NCBI GenBank assembly: GCA_025463615.1
Contig: JAODAU010000071.1
Coordinates: 1 to 19,397, forward strand
Length of the DNA stretch: 19,397 bases
Direction of reading: 5' to 3'
Source: Microbacteriaceae bacterium
Lineage (GTDB): Bacteria; Actinomycetota; Actinomycetes; Actinomycetales; Microbacteriaceae
A model generated the notes under the pieces. That model had not been told where the DNA came from. It worked only from the letters and a program-made list of their open reading frames with translations, and ran no database searches. Position 1 is the stretch's first letter. Every line of letters begins with the position of its first letter. Shown here one piece after another: positions 1 to 7,249 of this stretch. The translations under genes and the position numbers were made by a program.

Positions 1-850
1 TAGTGACCTCGCCGGTGTGCCGCTGTGCGCGGTCCTGGGGGACCTCAACCTTCACGCCCGCGATGTCGACGACGATTGTGGAGCCCGCCGACGTGGTGAC
101 CGGCCCGGTGAACAGGTTCGACTGGCCCAGGAAGTTGGCGACGAACGCGGTCTTCGGCAGCTCGTAGAGCTCCTCGGGCGAGCCCATCTGCTCGATCCGG
201 CCCTTGTTCATCACGGCGACGGTGTCGGCCATGGTCATGGCCTCCTCCTGGTCGTGCGTGACGTGCACGAAGGTGAGGCCGACCTCGGTCTGGATGGTCT
301 TCAGCTCCAGCTGCATCTGTCGGCGCAGCTTGAGGTCGAGGGCGCCGAGCGGTTCGTCCAGGAGCAGGAGCGCCGGGCGGTTGACCACGGCGCGTGCAAG
401 GGCGACGCGCTGCTGCTGGCCGCCGGAGAGCTGCTGCGGTCGGCGCGCGGCGAGGTGGTCCAGCTCGACCAGGCGCAGGGCCTCGTGGGCCTTCTCCACG
501 GCATCCGGAATTCGCCGCCGCTTGAGCCCGAAGGACACGTTGTCGAGCACGGTCATGTGCGGGAAGAGCGCGTAGCTCTGGAAGACGGTGTTGACCGGGC
601 GCTGATATGGCTTCGTGGACGTCACGTCCTTGCCGCCGATGAGGATGCGACCGGCAGTCGGCTCCTCGAGCCCGGCCACGAGGCGCAGCGTCGTGGTCTT
701 GCCGCAGCCCGACGGCCCGAGGAGGGCAAAGAAGGAGCCGGCCGGGATCGTGAGGTCCAGGTCTTCGATGGCCGTGAATCCGGGGAAGCGCTTGGTGATG
801 CCCTCGAGCCGGAGGTCTGCCCCGGACTCGGCGAAACTGGTATCGGCCAT
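1..850 (-). CDS. potA: Polyamine-type ABC transporter ATP-binding protein PotA (partial, 3' end outside window)
   Basis: Nucleotide-binding subunit that would power uptake of spermidine/putrescine or a similar cation from the cytoplasmic face of the membrane. The frame opens with ATG at 850 and stays open to base 1, giving 283 codons; PotA proteins are usually about 350-380 residues, so the C-terminal regulatory domain is cut. Visible motifs: Walker [10 protein letters not shown] (Lys51), Q-loop in [14 protein letters not shown] signature [14 protein letters not shown], Walker B LLLLDEP and the switch His in [10 protein letters not shown]. The family match to PotA/FbpC-type importers is strong; the substrate is inferred from the adjacent PotD-like gene. 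The ATG overlaps the TGA of that gene by one base (TGATG), so the two are probably translationally coupled. Permease genes would be expected further left, outside the window. Confidence 0.93.
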   Translation of the reverse strand, partial: MADTSFAESGADLRLEGITKRFPGFTAIEDLDLTIPAGSFFALLGPSGCGKTTTLRLVAGLEEPTAGRILIGGKDVTSTKPYQRPVNTVFQSYALFPHMTVLDNVSFGLKRRRIPDAVEKAHEALRLVELDHLAARRPQQLSGGQQQRVALARAVVNRPALLLLDEPLGALDLKLRRQMQLELKTIQTEVGLTFVHVTHDQEEAMTMADTVAVMNKGRIEQMGSPEELYELPKTAFVANFLGQSNLFTGPVTTSAGSTIVVDIAGVKVEVPQDRAQRHTGEVT

Positions 851-2061
851 CAGTTGCCGAGACCCACCGCTTCGAACTGGGCGTTGTACTTGGTCTGCTC
901 CGCGTTGGTGAGCGTGCGGAAGATCTTGACCTTGTCGAGGGTCGACTGGTCGGGGAAGATCAGCTGGTTGTCGACGTAGCTCGGGTCGACCGTCTGCATG
1001 GCCTCCTTCGCGCCGACCACCGGCGTGATGTAGTTCACGTAGGCGGCGACGGTCGCGGCGACCTCGGGCTCGTAGTAGTAGTTGATGAGCTTCTCGGCGT
1101 TCGCCTTGCGCGGCGATCCGATCGGGATGATGAAGTTGTCGCTCCACAGGGTGCCGCCGCTGTCGGGGATGGCGAACCCGAACTTGTCGCCACCGACCTC
1201 GCCGTTGATCGAGTTGACGTCGCCCGACCAGACGATCGCCGCGATGGTGTCGCCGCTCTTCAGGTCGTCGGCGTAGGAGTTGCCCTTGATGTTGCGGATC
1301 TGGCCGCTCTTCACGTACTTGTTGAACTCGTCGATCGCCTTGGTGAACTCGGCGTCGCCCCAGCTCTTCGACGAGATGTCGACGCCCTGCTCGAGCATGA
1401 TGAGGCCGATGGTGTCGCGCATCTCGGAGAGCACGCCGACCTTGCCCTTGAGTGCAGGGTCCCAGAGCTCGGAGACGCTCTTGAGCCCGCTGGGGAGCTT
1501 CTCCTTGTTCCAGCACAGGCCGGCGAATCCGCTCTGCCAGGGCAGCGAGTAGTTGCGGCCCTTGTCGAAGTCGGGGTTCTGCAGGCTCGGGCTGAGGTTC
1601 TTGATGTTCGGGATCTTGGAGTGGTCGAGCTTCTGGGTGTACCCCAGCCCGATCAGCCGGGACACCATCCAGTCGGTGAGGCACACGGTGTCCGCGCCGA
1701 TGTCCTGGCCGAGGGCGAGCTGGTCCTTGACCTTCGCGTAGTAGGTGTTGTTGTCGTCGACGGCCACCGTGTATTTGACCTTGATGCCGGACTCTTTTTC
1801 GAACGCGATGAGCGTCGGGTACTTCTTGCCCTTCTGGTCGAGGTAGTACGACCAGTTGTCCCAGTTGAGCGTCTTGTCCGACGAGGAGACGTCCTTCGCC
1901 GCGCTGGGCTTCCCGCTGGTGCCGGCGGCACAGGCCGCGAGGGCCAGGGTGGCGGCACCGATGCCCGCACCCTGCAGGACGGTGCGACGAGAGATACTCG
2001 ACCGCTTCGCCTCGCTGACCAGTCGCTGGAACATCGGATCGTCCTGCAGCGGGTTACTCAT
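850..2061 (-). CDS. potD: PotD-like extracellular solute-binding lipoprotein (spermidine/putrescine type), Tat-exported
   Basis: Predicted substrate-binding protein of the polyamine-type ABC importer, 403 residues. The start is ATG 2061, chosen because AAGGAGA lies 8 bases upstream; a longer in-frame start at 2151 has no comparable site. The N-terminus has a twin-arginine motif (SRRTVLQG, about residues 24-31), a hydrophobic stretch and then a lipobox LAAC, indicating export folded through Tat and lipid anchoring outside the membrane. The mature part begins with the aromatic [10 protein letters not shown] region and continues with [17 protein letters not shown], typical of the PotD/PotF family. 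It lies directly upstream of the ATPase gene with a 1-base overlap. What is seen: export signals and family-like motifs. What is inferred: polyamine as substrate; other organic cations or amino-acid derivatives are possible. Confidence 0.9.
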   Translation of the reverse strand: MSNPLQDDPMFQRLVSEAKRSSISRRTVLQGAGIGAATLALAACAAGTSGKPSAAKDVSSSDKTLNWDNWSYYLDQKGKKYPTLIAFEKESGIKVKYTVAVDDNNTYYAKVKDQLALGQDIGADTVCLTDWMVSRLIGLGYTQKLDHSKIPNIKNLSPSLQNPDFDKGRNYSLPWQSGFAGLCWNKEKLPSGLKSVSELWDPALKGKVGVLSEMRDTIGLIMLEQGVDISSKSWGDAEFTKAIDEFNKYVKSGQIRNIKGNSYADDLKSGDTIAAIVWSGDVNSINGEVGGDKFGFAIPDSGGTLWSDNFIIPIGSPRKANAEKLINYYYEPEVAATVAAYVNYITPVVGAKEAMQTVDPSYVDNQLIFPDQSTLDKVKIFRTLTNAEQTKYNAQFEAVGLGN

Positions 2062-2068
2062 CGATGGT

Positions 2069-2075
2069 TCTCCTT
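2069..2075 (-). promoter_or_regulatory. Ribosome binding site of the PotD-like gene
   Basis: Minus-strand AAGGAGA ends 8 bases before ATG 2061. It is the best Shine-Dalgarno match near the 5' end of the gene and decides this start over the upstream in-frame start at 2151. Confidence 0.8.
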
Positions 2076-2327
2076 CACGAAGTTCAGATCGTGCGGACAC
2101 GGGTGTGCGTTGCTGTCTCAGATACTTGCACAGCGTCGGCAGCGACCGCACGCTTTATGGAGCAAAAGGCCGATCACGAAACATGATCTTTACGAAATCA
2201 GCACGATTCGAGCGATTTCAGTGCGGATTCGCTCGTGCGGCGCGAGTACGCTGGATGCCGTCGACAGGGTGGTCAGGCTCTGGGTTCGCATCCGTCCACG
2301 CGCTTTCCGCGCCGTCGCATCAGTAAC

Positions 2328-2332
2328 AGGAG
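2328..2332 (+). promoter_or_regulatory. Ribosome binding site of ald
   Basis: AGGAG precedes ATG 2337 with a 4-base spacer. It fixes the start of ald at 2337, although the frame is open further upstream, to 2235. Confidence 0.7.
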
Positions 2333-2336
2333 CATC

Positions 2337-3452
2337 ATGAGAGTCGCAGTCCCCGCTGAGGTCAAGAACAACGAGTTCCGCGTCGCGATCACCCCGGCCG
2401 GCGTGCACGACCTGGTCGCGCACGGCCACGAGGTGCTCGTGCAGTCCGGTGCCGGGATCGGGTCCTCGATCACGGACGACGAGTACGCGGCGGCGGGCGC
2501 GCGCATCGCTCCCGATGCCGCGGCGACCTGGGGCGAGGCCGACCTGCTGCTCAAGGTCAAGGAGCCGATCGCCAGCGAGTACGGCTTCTTTCGTGACGGC
2601 CTGCTGCTCTTCACCTACCTGCACCTGGCCGCCGAGCCGGAGCTGACCCGCGAACTCGTCGCGAACCGGGTGACCGCGATCGCCTACGAGACCGTGCAGC
2701 TGCCGTCGCGCGCGCTGCCCCTGCTCGCGCCGATGAGCGAGGTCGCGGGACGCCTCGCGCCCATGGTCGGCGCCAACGTCATGCTCAAGCCGAACGGCGG
2801 CTTCGGGCTGCTCGTCTCCGGTGTACCCGGCACGCGGCCGGCGAACGTCGTGGTGCTCGGCGGCGGGGTCGCGGGCACCAGCGCCGTCGCGATCGCCGTC
2901 GGTCTCGGTGCCGAGGTGACGGTGCTCGACACCAACATCCAGCGGCTCCGCGAGCTCGACGCTCTCTACGCCGGGCGCGTGCGCACCATCGCCTCGAACG
3001 GCTTCGAGATCGACCGCGCCTGCGTCGCTGCCGACATGGTGATCGGCTCCGTGCTCGTTCCGGGCGCCAAGGCGCCCAAGCTGGTGAGCAACGAGCTCGT
3101 GAGCCGCATGAAGCCGGGCAGCGTGCTCGTGGACATCGCCGTCGACCAGGGCGGATGCTTCGCCGACACCCACCCGACGACCCACGCCGACCCCACCTTC
3201 ACCGTGCACGGCTCGCTGTTCTACTGCGTGGCGAACATGCCCGGCGCCGTGCCGCACACCTCCACCTACGCGCTCACGAACGCGACGATGCCGTACGTGC
3301 GGGCCCTCGCGAACAGCGGATGGCTCGCCGCCCTGCGCGCGGACCCCGCGCTCGCACTCGGCCTCAACACCCACGACGGCTCCGTGGTGAGCGAGCCCGT
3401 GGCTACCGCTCATTCGCTTCCCCTCCGTCCCCTGGCCGAGGTACTGGGCTAG
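2337..3452 (+). CDS. ald: Alanine dehydrogenase
   Basis: NAD-dependent L-alanine dehydrogenase, a cytoplasmic enzyme that interconverts L-alanine with pyruvate plus ammonium. The product is 371 residues, the usual family length. Residues known from Mycobacterium tuberculosis Ald fall at the same numbers here: Arg15 and Lys75 (pyruvate binding), His96 (acid/base) and Asp270. The Rossmann nucleotide-binding motif is VVVLGGGVAG at about residues 168-178. The start is set by AGGAG just upstream and by the canonical N-terminus MRVAVPAEVKNNE. It is the only plus-strand gene in the window and is divergent from the polyamine transporter operon. Its last 50 bases are also coding on the minus strand, where the convergent FtsK/EccC-like gene ends at 3403. 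Inverted repeats upstream may bind a regulator; none is encoded nearby. Confidence 0.97.
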   Translation: MRVAVPAEVKNNEFRVAITPAGVHDLVAHGHEVLVQSGAGIGSSITDDEYAAAGARIAPDAAATWGEADLLLKVKEPIASEYGFFRDGLLLFTYLHLAAEPELTRELVANRVTAIAYETVQLPSRALPLLAPMSEVAGRLAPMVGANVMLKPNGGFGLLVSGVPGTRPANVVVLGGGVAGTSAVAIAVGLGAEVTVLDTNIQRLRELDALYAGRVRTIASNGFEIDRACVAADMVIGSVLVPGAKAPKLVSNELVSRMKPGSVLVDIAVDQGGCFADTHPTTHADPTFTVHGSLFYCVANMPGAVPHTSTYALTNATMPYVRALANSGWLAALRADPALALGLNTHDGSVVSEPVATAHSLPLRPLAEVLG

Positions 3453-6195
3453 GAAGCATCACACGACCGACCCGTCCGTCGACGGCGAGCAGCCACGCGC
3501 CGCCGGAGCCGGGCCGAATCGGCGGAGGGAGCGCGCGGCTGCCGGAGATGGCGCGGAACTCGGACGTCGTGCACCCGTCGAAGACCAGCGCTGCTGTGCC
3601 CCGGAGGGCGCCGAGCGCGGCCCAGGCGGCCTGCCAGCCCTCGGGATCGGCGACGACCGCCGTCGGGCCGCTGGCCGCCGACGCCACGTGGACCGCGCCG
3701 TCGACCCCGGCCACCGAGTAGCGGGCGCCGAGGTCGCGGGACAGCTCGCGCACGCGTCGGGTCACGACGGCGACGACGGGGTATGCGGCCGGCTCCAGCA
3801 CCGCCGGGACAGAGACCGGCCACTCCGTCGTCGCCCGGTCCGTGACCGCCACCTGCACGGACCTGCCGCGCCACTCCCCGCGACCGGGTGGCGCGTCCGG
3901 AGCGAACAGCGACGGGTCTCCCCCGGCGAGCGCGTGCTCGTGCCGGTCCGGCATCCGCAGCAGGAGCCGTGCCTCACACGCACCGACGAGGGGCTGCAGC
4001 ATCGACGAGGTACGCCGCATGGCCACGGCGAGGTGGGAGCCGACGGATGGTCCGATCCGGGCGAGCTCCACGAGCAGGTCGACGAAGGCCGGGCCGTGCT
4101 CCGCGCCCAGGCGGGTGACGAGCACGTCGAGGTCGTCGATCGCGATGACGCCGACGCCCTGGCCCGCCCGCACGCGCTCGACCGCGTCGACGACGGCATC
4201 CCACGCGCGCTCTGCGTCGGGCGGCAGCAGCCTGCCGCCTTCGGAGGTGCACAGGGTTGCGAGTGCGCGCGAGCGCCCTGAGCGCGTGGCACCCAGCACG
4301 AGGATGCTGCCGTCGGTCGCTGGATCCCACACGGCCGGCTCCTGCCGCTGCTCCTCTGGCAGGTCGGCCAGGCCGAACGCGGGCGCGGAACCGTGCGGCA
4401 GATCGTCGAGCAGGATCGTGCGCGGCAGGTCGTCGCACCAGGGGCGGCGGGGGCGCGGGGCATCCAGCCAACGGGCGATCACGGCGCGGACGTCGTCGCG
4501 CGCGACCAGCGCGACCTGGGCGGCGCGGGCCTCGCCGCCGTCGACCGAGACGAGCACCCTGCCGGGCGGCGCCTCCGAGAGACGAGCGGCGGCATCCGTG
4601 CCGATCACCGCGCGGCTGTCCGCGGGATTGGTGACGGCGAGCGAGAGACGGAGCCGCACGTTCGCGAACACGGCGTCGCGGATGACGCCCGCGGGTCGCT
4701 GGGTGCACAGCACGAGGTGGATGCCGAGCGACCGCCCGCGCGAGGCGAGGTCGCCGACGAGGCGGTGCAGGTCATCGAACCCGTCCTGCACCGCGGCGAA
4801 CTCGTCGATCACGATCACCAGGCGCGGAAGCGCATCCGGGCTCTGCAGCGCCGAGATCTCGCGGACGCCGGCGGCCGCGAGCACGCGCTCGCGCCGCAGC
4901 ACCTCAGCCCGCAGGCTCGGCAGCGCGCGGGCGGCTGCCCGCTCGTCCAGGTCGGTGACGAGCCCGACCACGTGCGGCAGGTCCGCGATCGGGGCGAACG
5001 ACGCACCACCCTTGAAGTCGACGAGCAGCAGGGACAGCTCGGCCGGCGAGCGCTCCGCGGCCATCGCGAGCAGCCAGCTCACCAGCAGCTCGCTCTTGCC
5101 GCTCCCGGTCGTGCCGCCGATGATCGCGTGCGGCCCCTCGCCCACCAGGTCCAGCTCGAGGGGGCCGGTCGCGGCGACGCAGAACCGTGCCGCCAGGCCG
5201 GGCACCGCGCCCGACGGCTGAGGCGGCAGGCCCGCGAATTCCGCGCGGCCAGGTGGCTCGGATGTCGCCACCGCCAGTTCCGCGCCCGCCTCTCCCAGTG
5301 CCGCGGCGCAGGCGTTCGCCTGCTCGAGCGACACGAGCTCGGGCCGGCAGCCCTCGATCTCGGGGCCGCCCGGCCGGGCGATCCGCGCGGTGCCGCCGTC
5401 GAGCACGAGCTCGACCCCGCAGCCGAGCGGAAGCCGATCCGACGACCCGGTCTCGGCGATCAGCGCCACCGCGCCGGCCTCCTGGCGGAACTCGATCGCG
5501 ACGCCCGCCGAGTCGGTGCGCACGAGCCGGTGCGGCAGGCCATGCAGCCACGGCTCGTCGATGCCGCTCACCGCGAGCGTGGTGGTCGCCGGCGACAGCG
5601 TCGCCGCGACCTGCAGCGCGAGGGACCGGAGCACCGAGCGACGCACCGGGGACGTGCCGCCCAGCCCGATGCCCTCTCGCGCGTCGACCGTGAGCGGGGC
5701 ATCCAGGCTGCCTGCCGCGGCGACCAGTCCCGGGTTCGCGGCGACGTCCCCCTCGAGCACCAGCGAGCTCGGCACGCGCGCCCGCCCGAGCACGACGGGC
5801 ACATCACCGGCCGGGGACGCCCGCCAGAGCGCGGCATCCCGAACCCCGCCCGCCATCGCGAGGGCGCCGGAGGCCGCGCGCTCGAGTGCCGCACGCTCCC
5901 GATCGTGCGCCGCCTCGATCGCGTCCGAGGCCGCCAGCGTCTCGGCGAAGACCCGCTCGGCCTCGCGTCGCTTCTGCCTGCGCGCCTGCAGGCGCGAGTC
6001 CCCCAGGCTCGCCACCGCGATCACGGGCCCGAGCACCGCGAACACCAGTGCGAACGGCGAGGACGTCACCGCCCAGATCACCACCGCGCCGACGACGGGC
6101 GCGAGGCTGGCGAGCACCGGGAACGGATGCCGCCCCGCAACCTCAGCCGCCCGAGGCAGCACCACCCGCTCCTGCCGACCGTTGAACGCTGTCAT
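3403..6195 (-). CDS. FtsK/SpoIIIE-family membrane ATPase, EccC-like, with one canonical and one degenerate P-loop module
   Basis: A 930-residue protein of the FtsK-HerA superfamily, closest in architecture to the EccC/EssC motor of type VII secretion but shorter than the usual 1300 or so residues. Two hydrophobic segments lie near the N-terminus (about residues 25-70), followed by a charged, Arg/Glu-rich helix. ATPase module 1 has Walker A GGTTGSGKS (Lys367) and Walker B LVIVIDEFA (Asp464, Glu465). Module 2 begins with GATRSGRS, in which Arg641 replaces the Walker A lysine, but keeps an acidic IDDLD strand, so it is probably regulatory. The last gene of the operon, it lies 79 bases after the FHA gene. 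The start is uncertain: ATG 6195 follows a G-run directly, whereas in-frame GTG 6162 has AGGAG 6 bases upstream and would give 919 residues. No WXG100 gene is present in the window. A DNA-translocase role cannot be excluded. Its 3' end overlaps convergent ald by 50 bases. Confidence 0.85.
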   Translation of the reverse strand: MTAFNGRQERVVLPRAAEVAGRHPFPVLASLAPVVGAVVIWAVTSSPFALVFAVLGPVIAVASLGDSRLQARRQKRREAERVFAETLAASDAIEAAHDRERAALERAASGALAMAGGVRDAALWRASPAGDVPVVLGRARVPSSLVLEGDVAANPGLVAAAGSLDAPLTVDAREGIGLGGTSPVRRSVLRSLALQVAATLSPATTTLAVSGIDEPWLHGLPHRLVRTDSAGVAIEFRQEAGAVALIAETGSSDRLPLGCGVELVLDGGTARIARPGGPEIEGCRPELVSLEQANACAAALGEAGAELAVATSEPPGRAEFAGLPPQPSGAVPGLAARFCVAATGPLELDLVGEGPHAIIGGTTGSGKSELLVSWLLAMAAERSPAELSLLLVDFKGGASFAPIADLPHVVGLVTDLDERAAARALPSLRAEVLRRERVLAAAGVREISALQSPDALPRLVIVIDEFAAVQDGFDDLHRLVGDLASRGRSLGIHLVLCTQRPAGVIRDAVFANVRLRLSLAVTNPADSRAVIGTDAAARLSEAPPGRVLVSVDGGEARAAQVALVARDDVRAVIARWLDAPRPRRPWCDDLPRTILLDDLPHGSAPAFGLADLPEEQRQEPAVWDPATDGSILVLGATRSGRSRALATLCTSEGGRLLPPDAERAWDAVVDAVERVRAGQGVGVIAIDDLDVLVTRLGAEHGPAFVDLLVELARIGPSVGSHLAVAMRRTSSMLQPLVGACEARLLLRMPDRHEHALAGGDPSLFAPDAPPGRGEWRGRSVQVAVTDRATTEWPVSVPAVLEPAAYPVVAVVTRRVRELSRDLGARYSVAGVDGAVHVASAASGPTAVVADPEGWQAAWAALGALRGTAALVFDGCTTSEFRAISGSRALPPPIRPGSGGAWLLAVDGRVGRVMLPSPVPRPGDGGEANER

Positions 6196-6274
6196 CCCCC
6201 CAGCAGAGCACCCCCACCGCCGTCATCCGGCCGCGGACTGCCACCCGTGGACAGCCCACCCCTGTGGAGGAGGG

Positions 6275-7237
6275 TCAGCTCACGATGAAGAACTGCTCGC
6301 CGATCTCCACCCGCGTGCCGCGCACGAGACGGTAGCGCTTGTCCGGCAGGCAGCGCACCGGCGGCACGTCGGGCTGGCGCACGATGGTGCCGTTGCCCGA
6401 GTAGCGGTCGAGCACCCAGAAGTCGCCGTCGGTCTGGCCGAACTCGAGGTGGGTCTTCGAGACCGAGCGGCTCGGGTCGATCACCCGCACGAGCTGGTCG
6501 AAGTACTCCCCCGGCTCCGGCAGCGGGTTGCGGCCGACGAGGCCGCTGCCGTACACCGTCGAGCTCTCGCCCGTGCTGAACTGGAGGATGAAGCGTTCGC
6601 CGGGCTTCACGCGCCCGATGATGCGCGTGGCCTCGACATCATCCACGTCGGCGAAGGGCAGCGCGTGCGAGTGGGAGACGGGCTCGTCGATCGGCTCCTC
6701 CGGCGGCGCGGGCTCGTCGACCGAGTCCTGCGCGATGACCACATCCTCGATCGCGGGCTCGTCGCCGGCGACGGGAACGACGAGGTCGTCGATCCCCTCG
6801 GTCGAGTCCTCCTCGGCCGAGTCCTCCTCGACCGGGTCCTCCTCCACGGGCAGCAGCCGCTCGATCACCACGGTGTCGCGCGGCTGGCTGAAGTGCCGCG
6901 CCGCCGCCTGGGAGACCGCGCCGCACTCGCCGCAGAAGATGTCGCCGGCATCCATCGTGGCGCCGCACTGCTCGCAGCGCACCTGGCCGGTCGTCGCCTC
7001 GCCCCAGTGCCACGCGGTCGGCTGCTCAACCGGCGCGGGCGCGGGTGCGGGCGCCGCAACCGCGGGCGCTTCGGCGACCACCGGGATGGCTCCCGTGCTC
7101 TGGTGCACCTCGCCCGGCCGCACCGTGGGCACCTGCACGCGCGCGTGGCGCTTGGCGACGGGGGCGGCGGATCGGCCGCACTCCCCGCAGAACAGGGCGC
7201 CCTCGGGCAACTCGGTTCCGCAATACGTGCATCTCAC
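6275..7237 (-). CDS. Double zinc-ribbon and FHA domain protein
   Basis: A predicted cytoplasmic phosphothreonine reader of 320 residues. Two zinc-ribbon halves lie at the N-terminus: Cys3/Cys6/Cys17/Cys20 and Cys88/Cys91/Cys102/Cys105, joined by an Ala/Pro-rich linker. A very acidic segment (about residues 125-190) follows, then the C-terminal FHA domain (about 225-315) with the conserved Gly235-Arg236, Ser260-x-x-His263 and Asn282-Gly283. FHA domains bind phosphothreonine peptides; here the natural writer is the kinase at the head of the same operon. Thr204 in VEATRIIG, just before the FHA domain, is a candidate phosphosite. The start is GTG 7237, preceded by AGGGG with 7-base spacing, which puts the first zinc ligand at residue 3. 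An upstream ATG (7282) would overlap the previous gene by 35 bases and add a low-complexity leader, so it was rejected. Confidence 0.88.
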   Translation of the reverse strand: MRCTYCGTELPEGALFCGECGRSAAPVAKRHARVQVPTVRPGEVHQSTGAIPVVAEAPAVAAPAPAPAPVEQPTAWHWGEATTGQVRCEQCGATMDAGDIFCGECGAVSQAAARHFSQPRDTVVIERLLPVEEDPVEEDSAEEDSTEGIDDLVVPVAGDEPAIEDVVIAQDSVDEPAPPEEPIDEPVSHSHALPFADVDDVEATRIIGRVKPGERFILQFSTGESSTVYGSGLVGRNPLPEPGEYFDQLVRVIDPSRSVSKTHLEFGQTDGDFWVLDRYSGNGTIVRQPDVPPVRCLPDKRYRLVRGTRVEIGEQFFIVS

Positions 7238-7244
7238 TGGGCGA

Positions 7245-7249
7245 CCCCT
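7245..7249 (-). promoter_or_regulatory. Ribosome binding site that sets the GTG start of the FHA gene
   Basis: Minus-strand AGGGG lies 7 bases before GTG 7237 and partly overlaps the TAG stop of the preceding gene (7248-7250). It supports GTG 7237 over ATG 7282 and suggests that translation is coupled to the transglutaminase-like gene. Confidence 0.55.

Larger units (their letters stand above)
2062..2336. promoter_or_regulatory. Divergent intergenic control region between the PotD-like gene and ald
   Basis: This 275-base region holds the promoters of both operons. It contains the most A/T-rich stretch in the neighbourhood (about 2154-2220) and several short dyads: GATCA-N7-TGATC (2172-2188), GAAATC-N14-GATTTC (2194-2219) and GCACGA-N26-TCGTGC (2201-2238). 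These are candidate operators, for example for an Lrp/AsnC-type AldR regulator, which controls ald in mycobacteria. No convincing -35/-10 pair was found on either strand by eye; a lone TACGCT at 2247-2252 on the plus strand fits the loose actinobacterial TAnnnT form of a -10. No small gene was recognised here. Confidence 0.5.

Noticed and set aside
17..979. A plus-strand open frame opposite the PotA-like gene
   Set aside because: The minus strand encodes an unambiguous ABC ATPase with all its motifs; the plus-strand translation resembles no family and crosses the gene boundary.
6226..6274. Small dyads CCACCCGTGG and CCACCCCTGTGG between the FHA and EccC-like genes, considered as a terminator
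   Set aside because: Stems are only four bases and no T-run follows, so neither a terminator nor a regulatory hairpin is supported.
4393..6288. A long plus-strand open frame opposite the EccC-like ATPase gene
   Set aside because: The translation is Arg/Gln/His rich without motifs, while the minus strand has clear ATPase motifs. The same holds for the plus-strand frames at 15796-17844 and 17216-19390.
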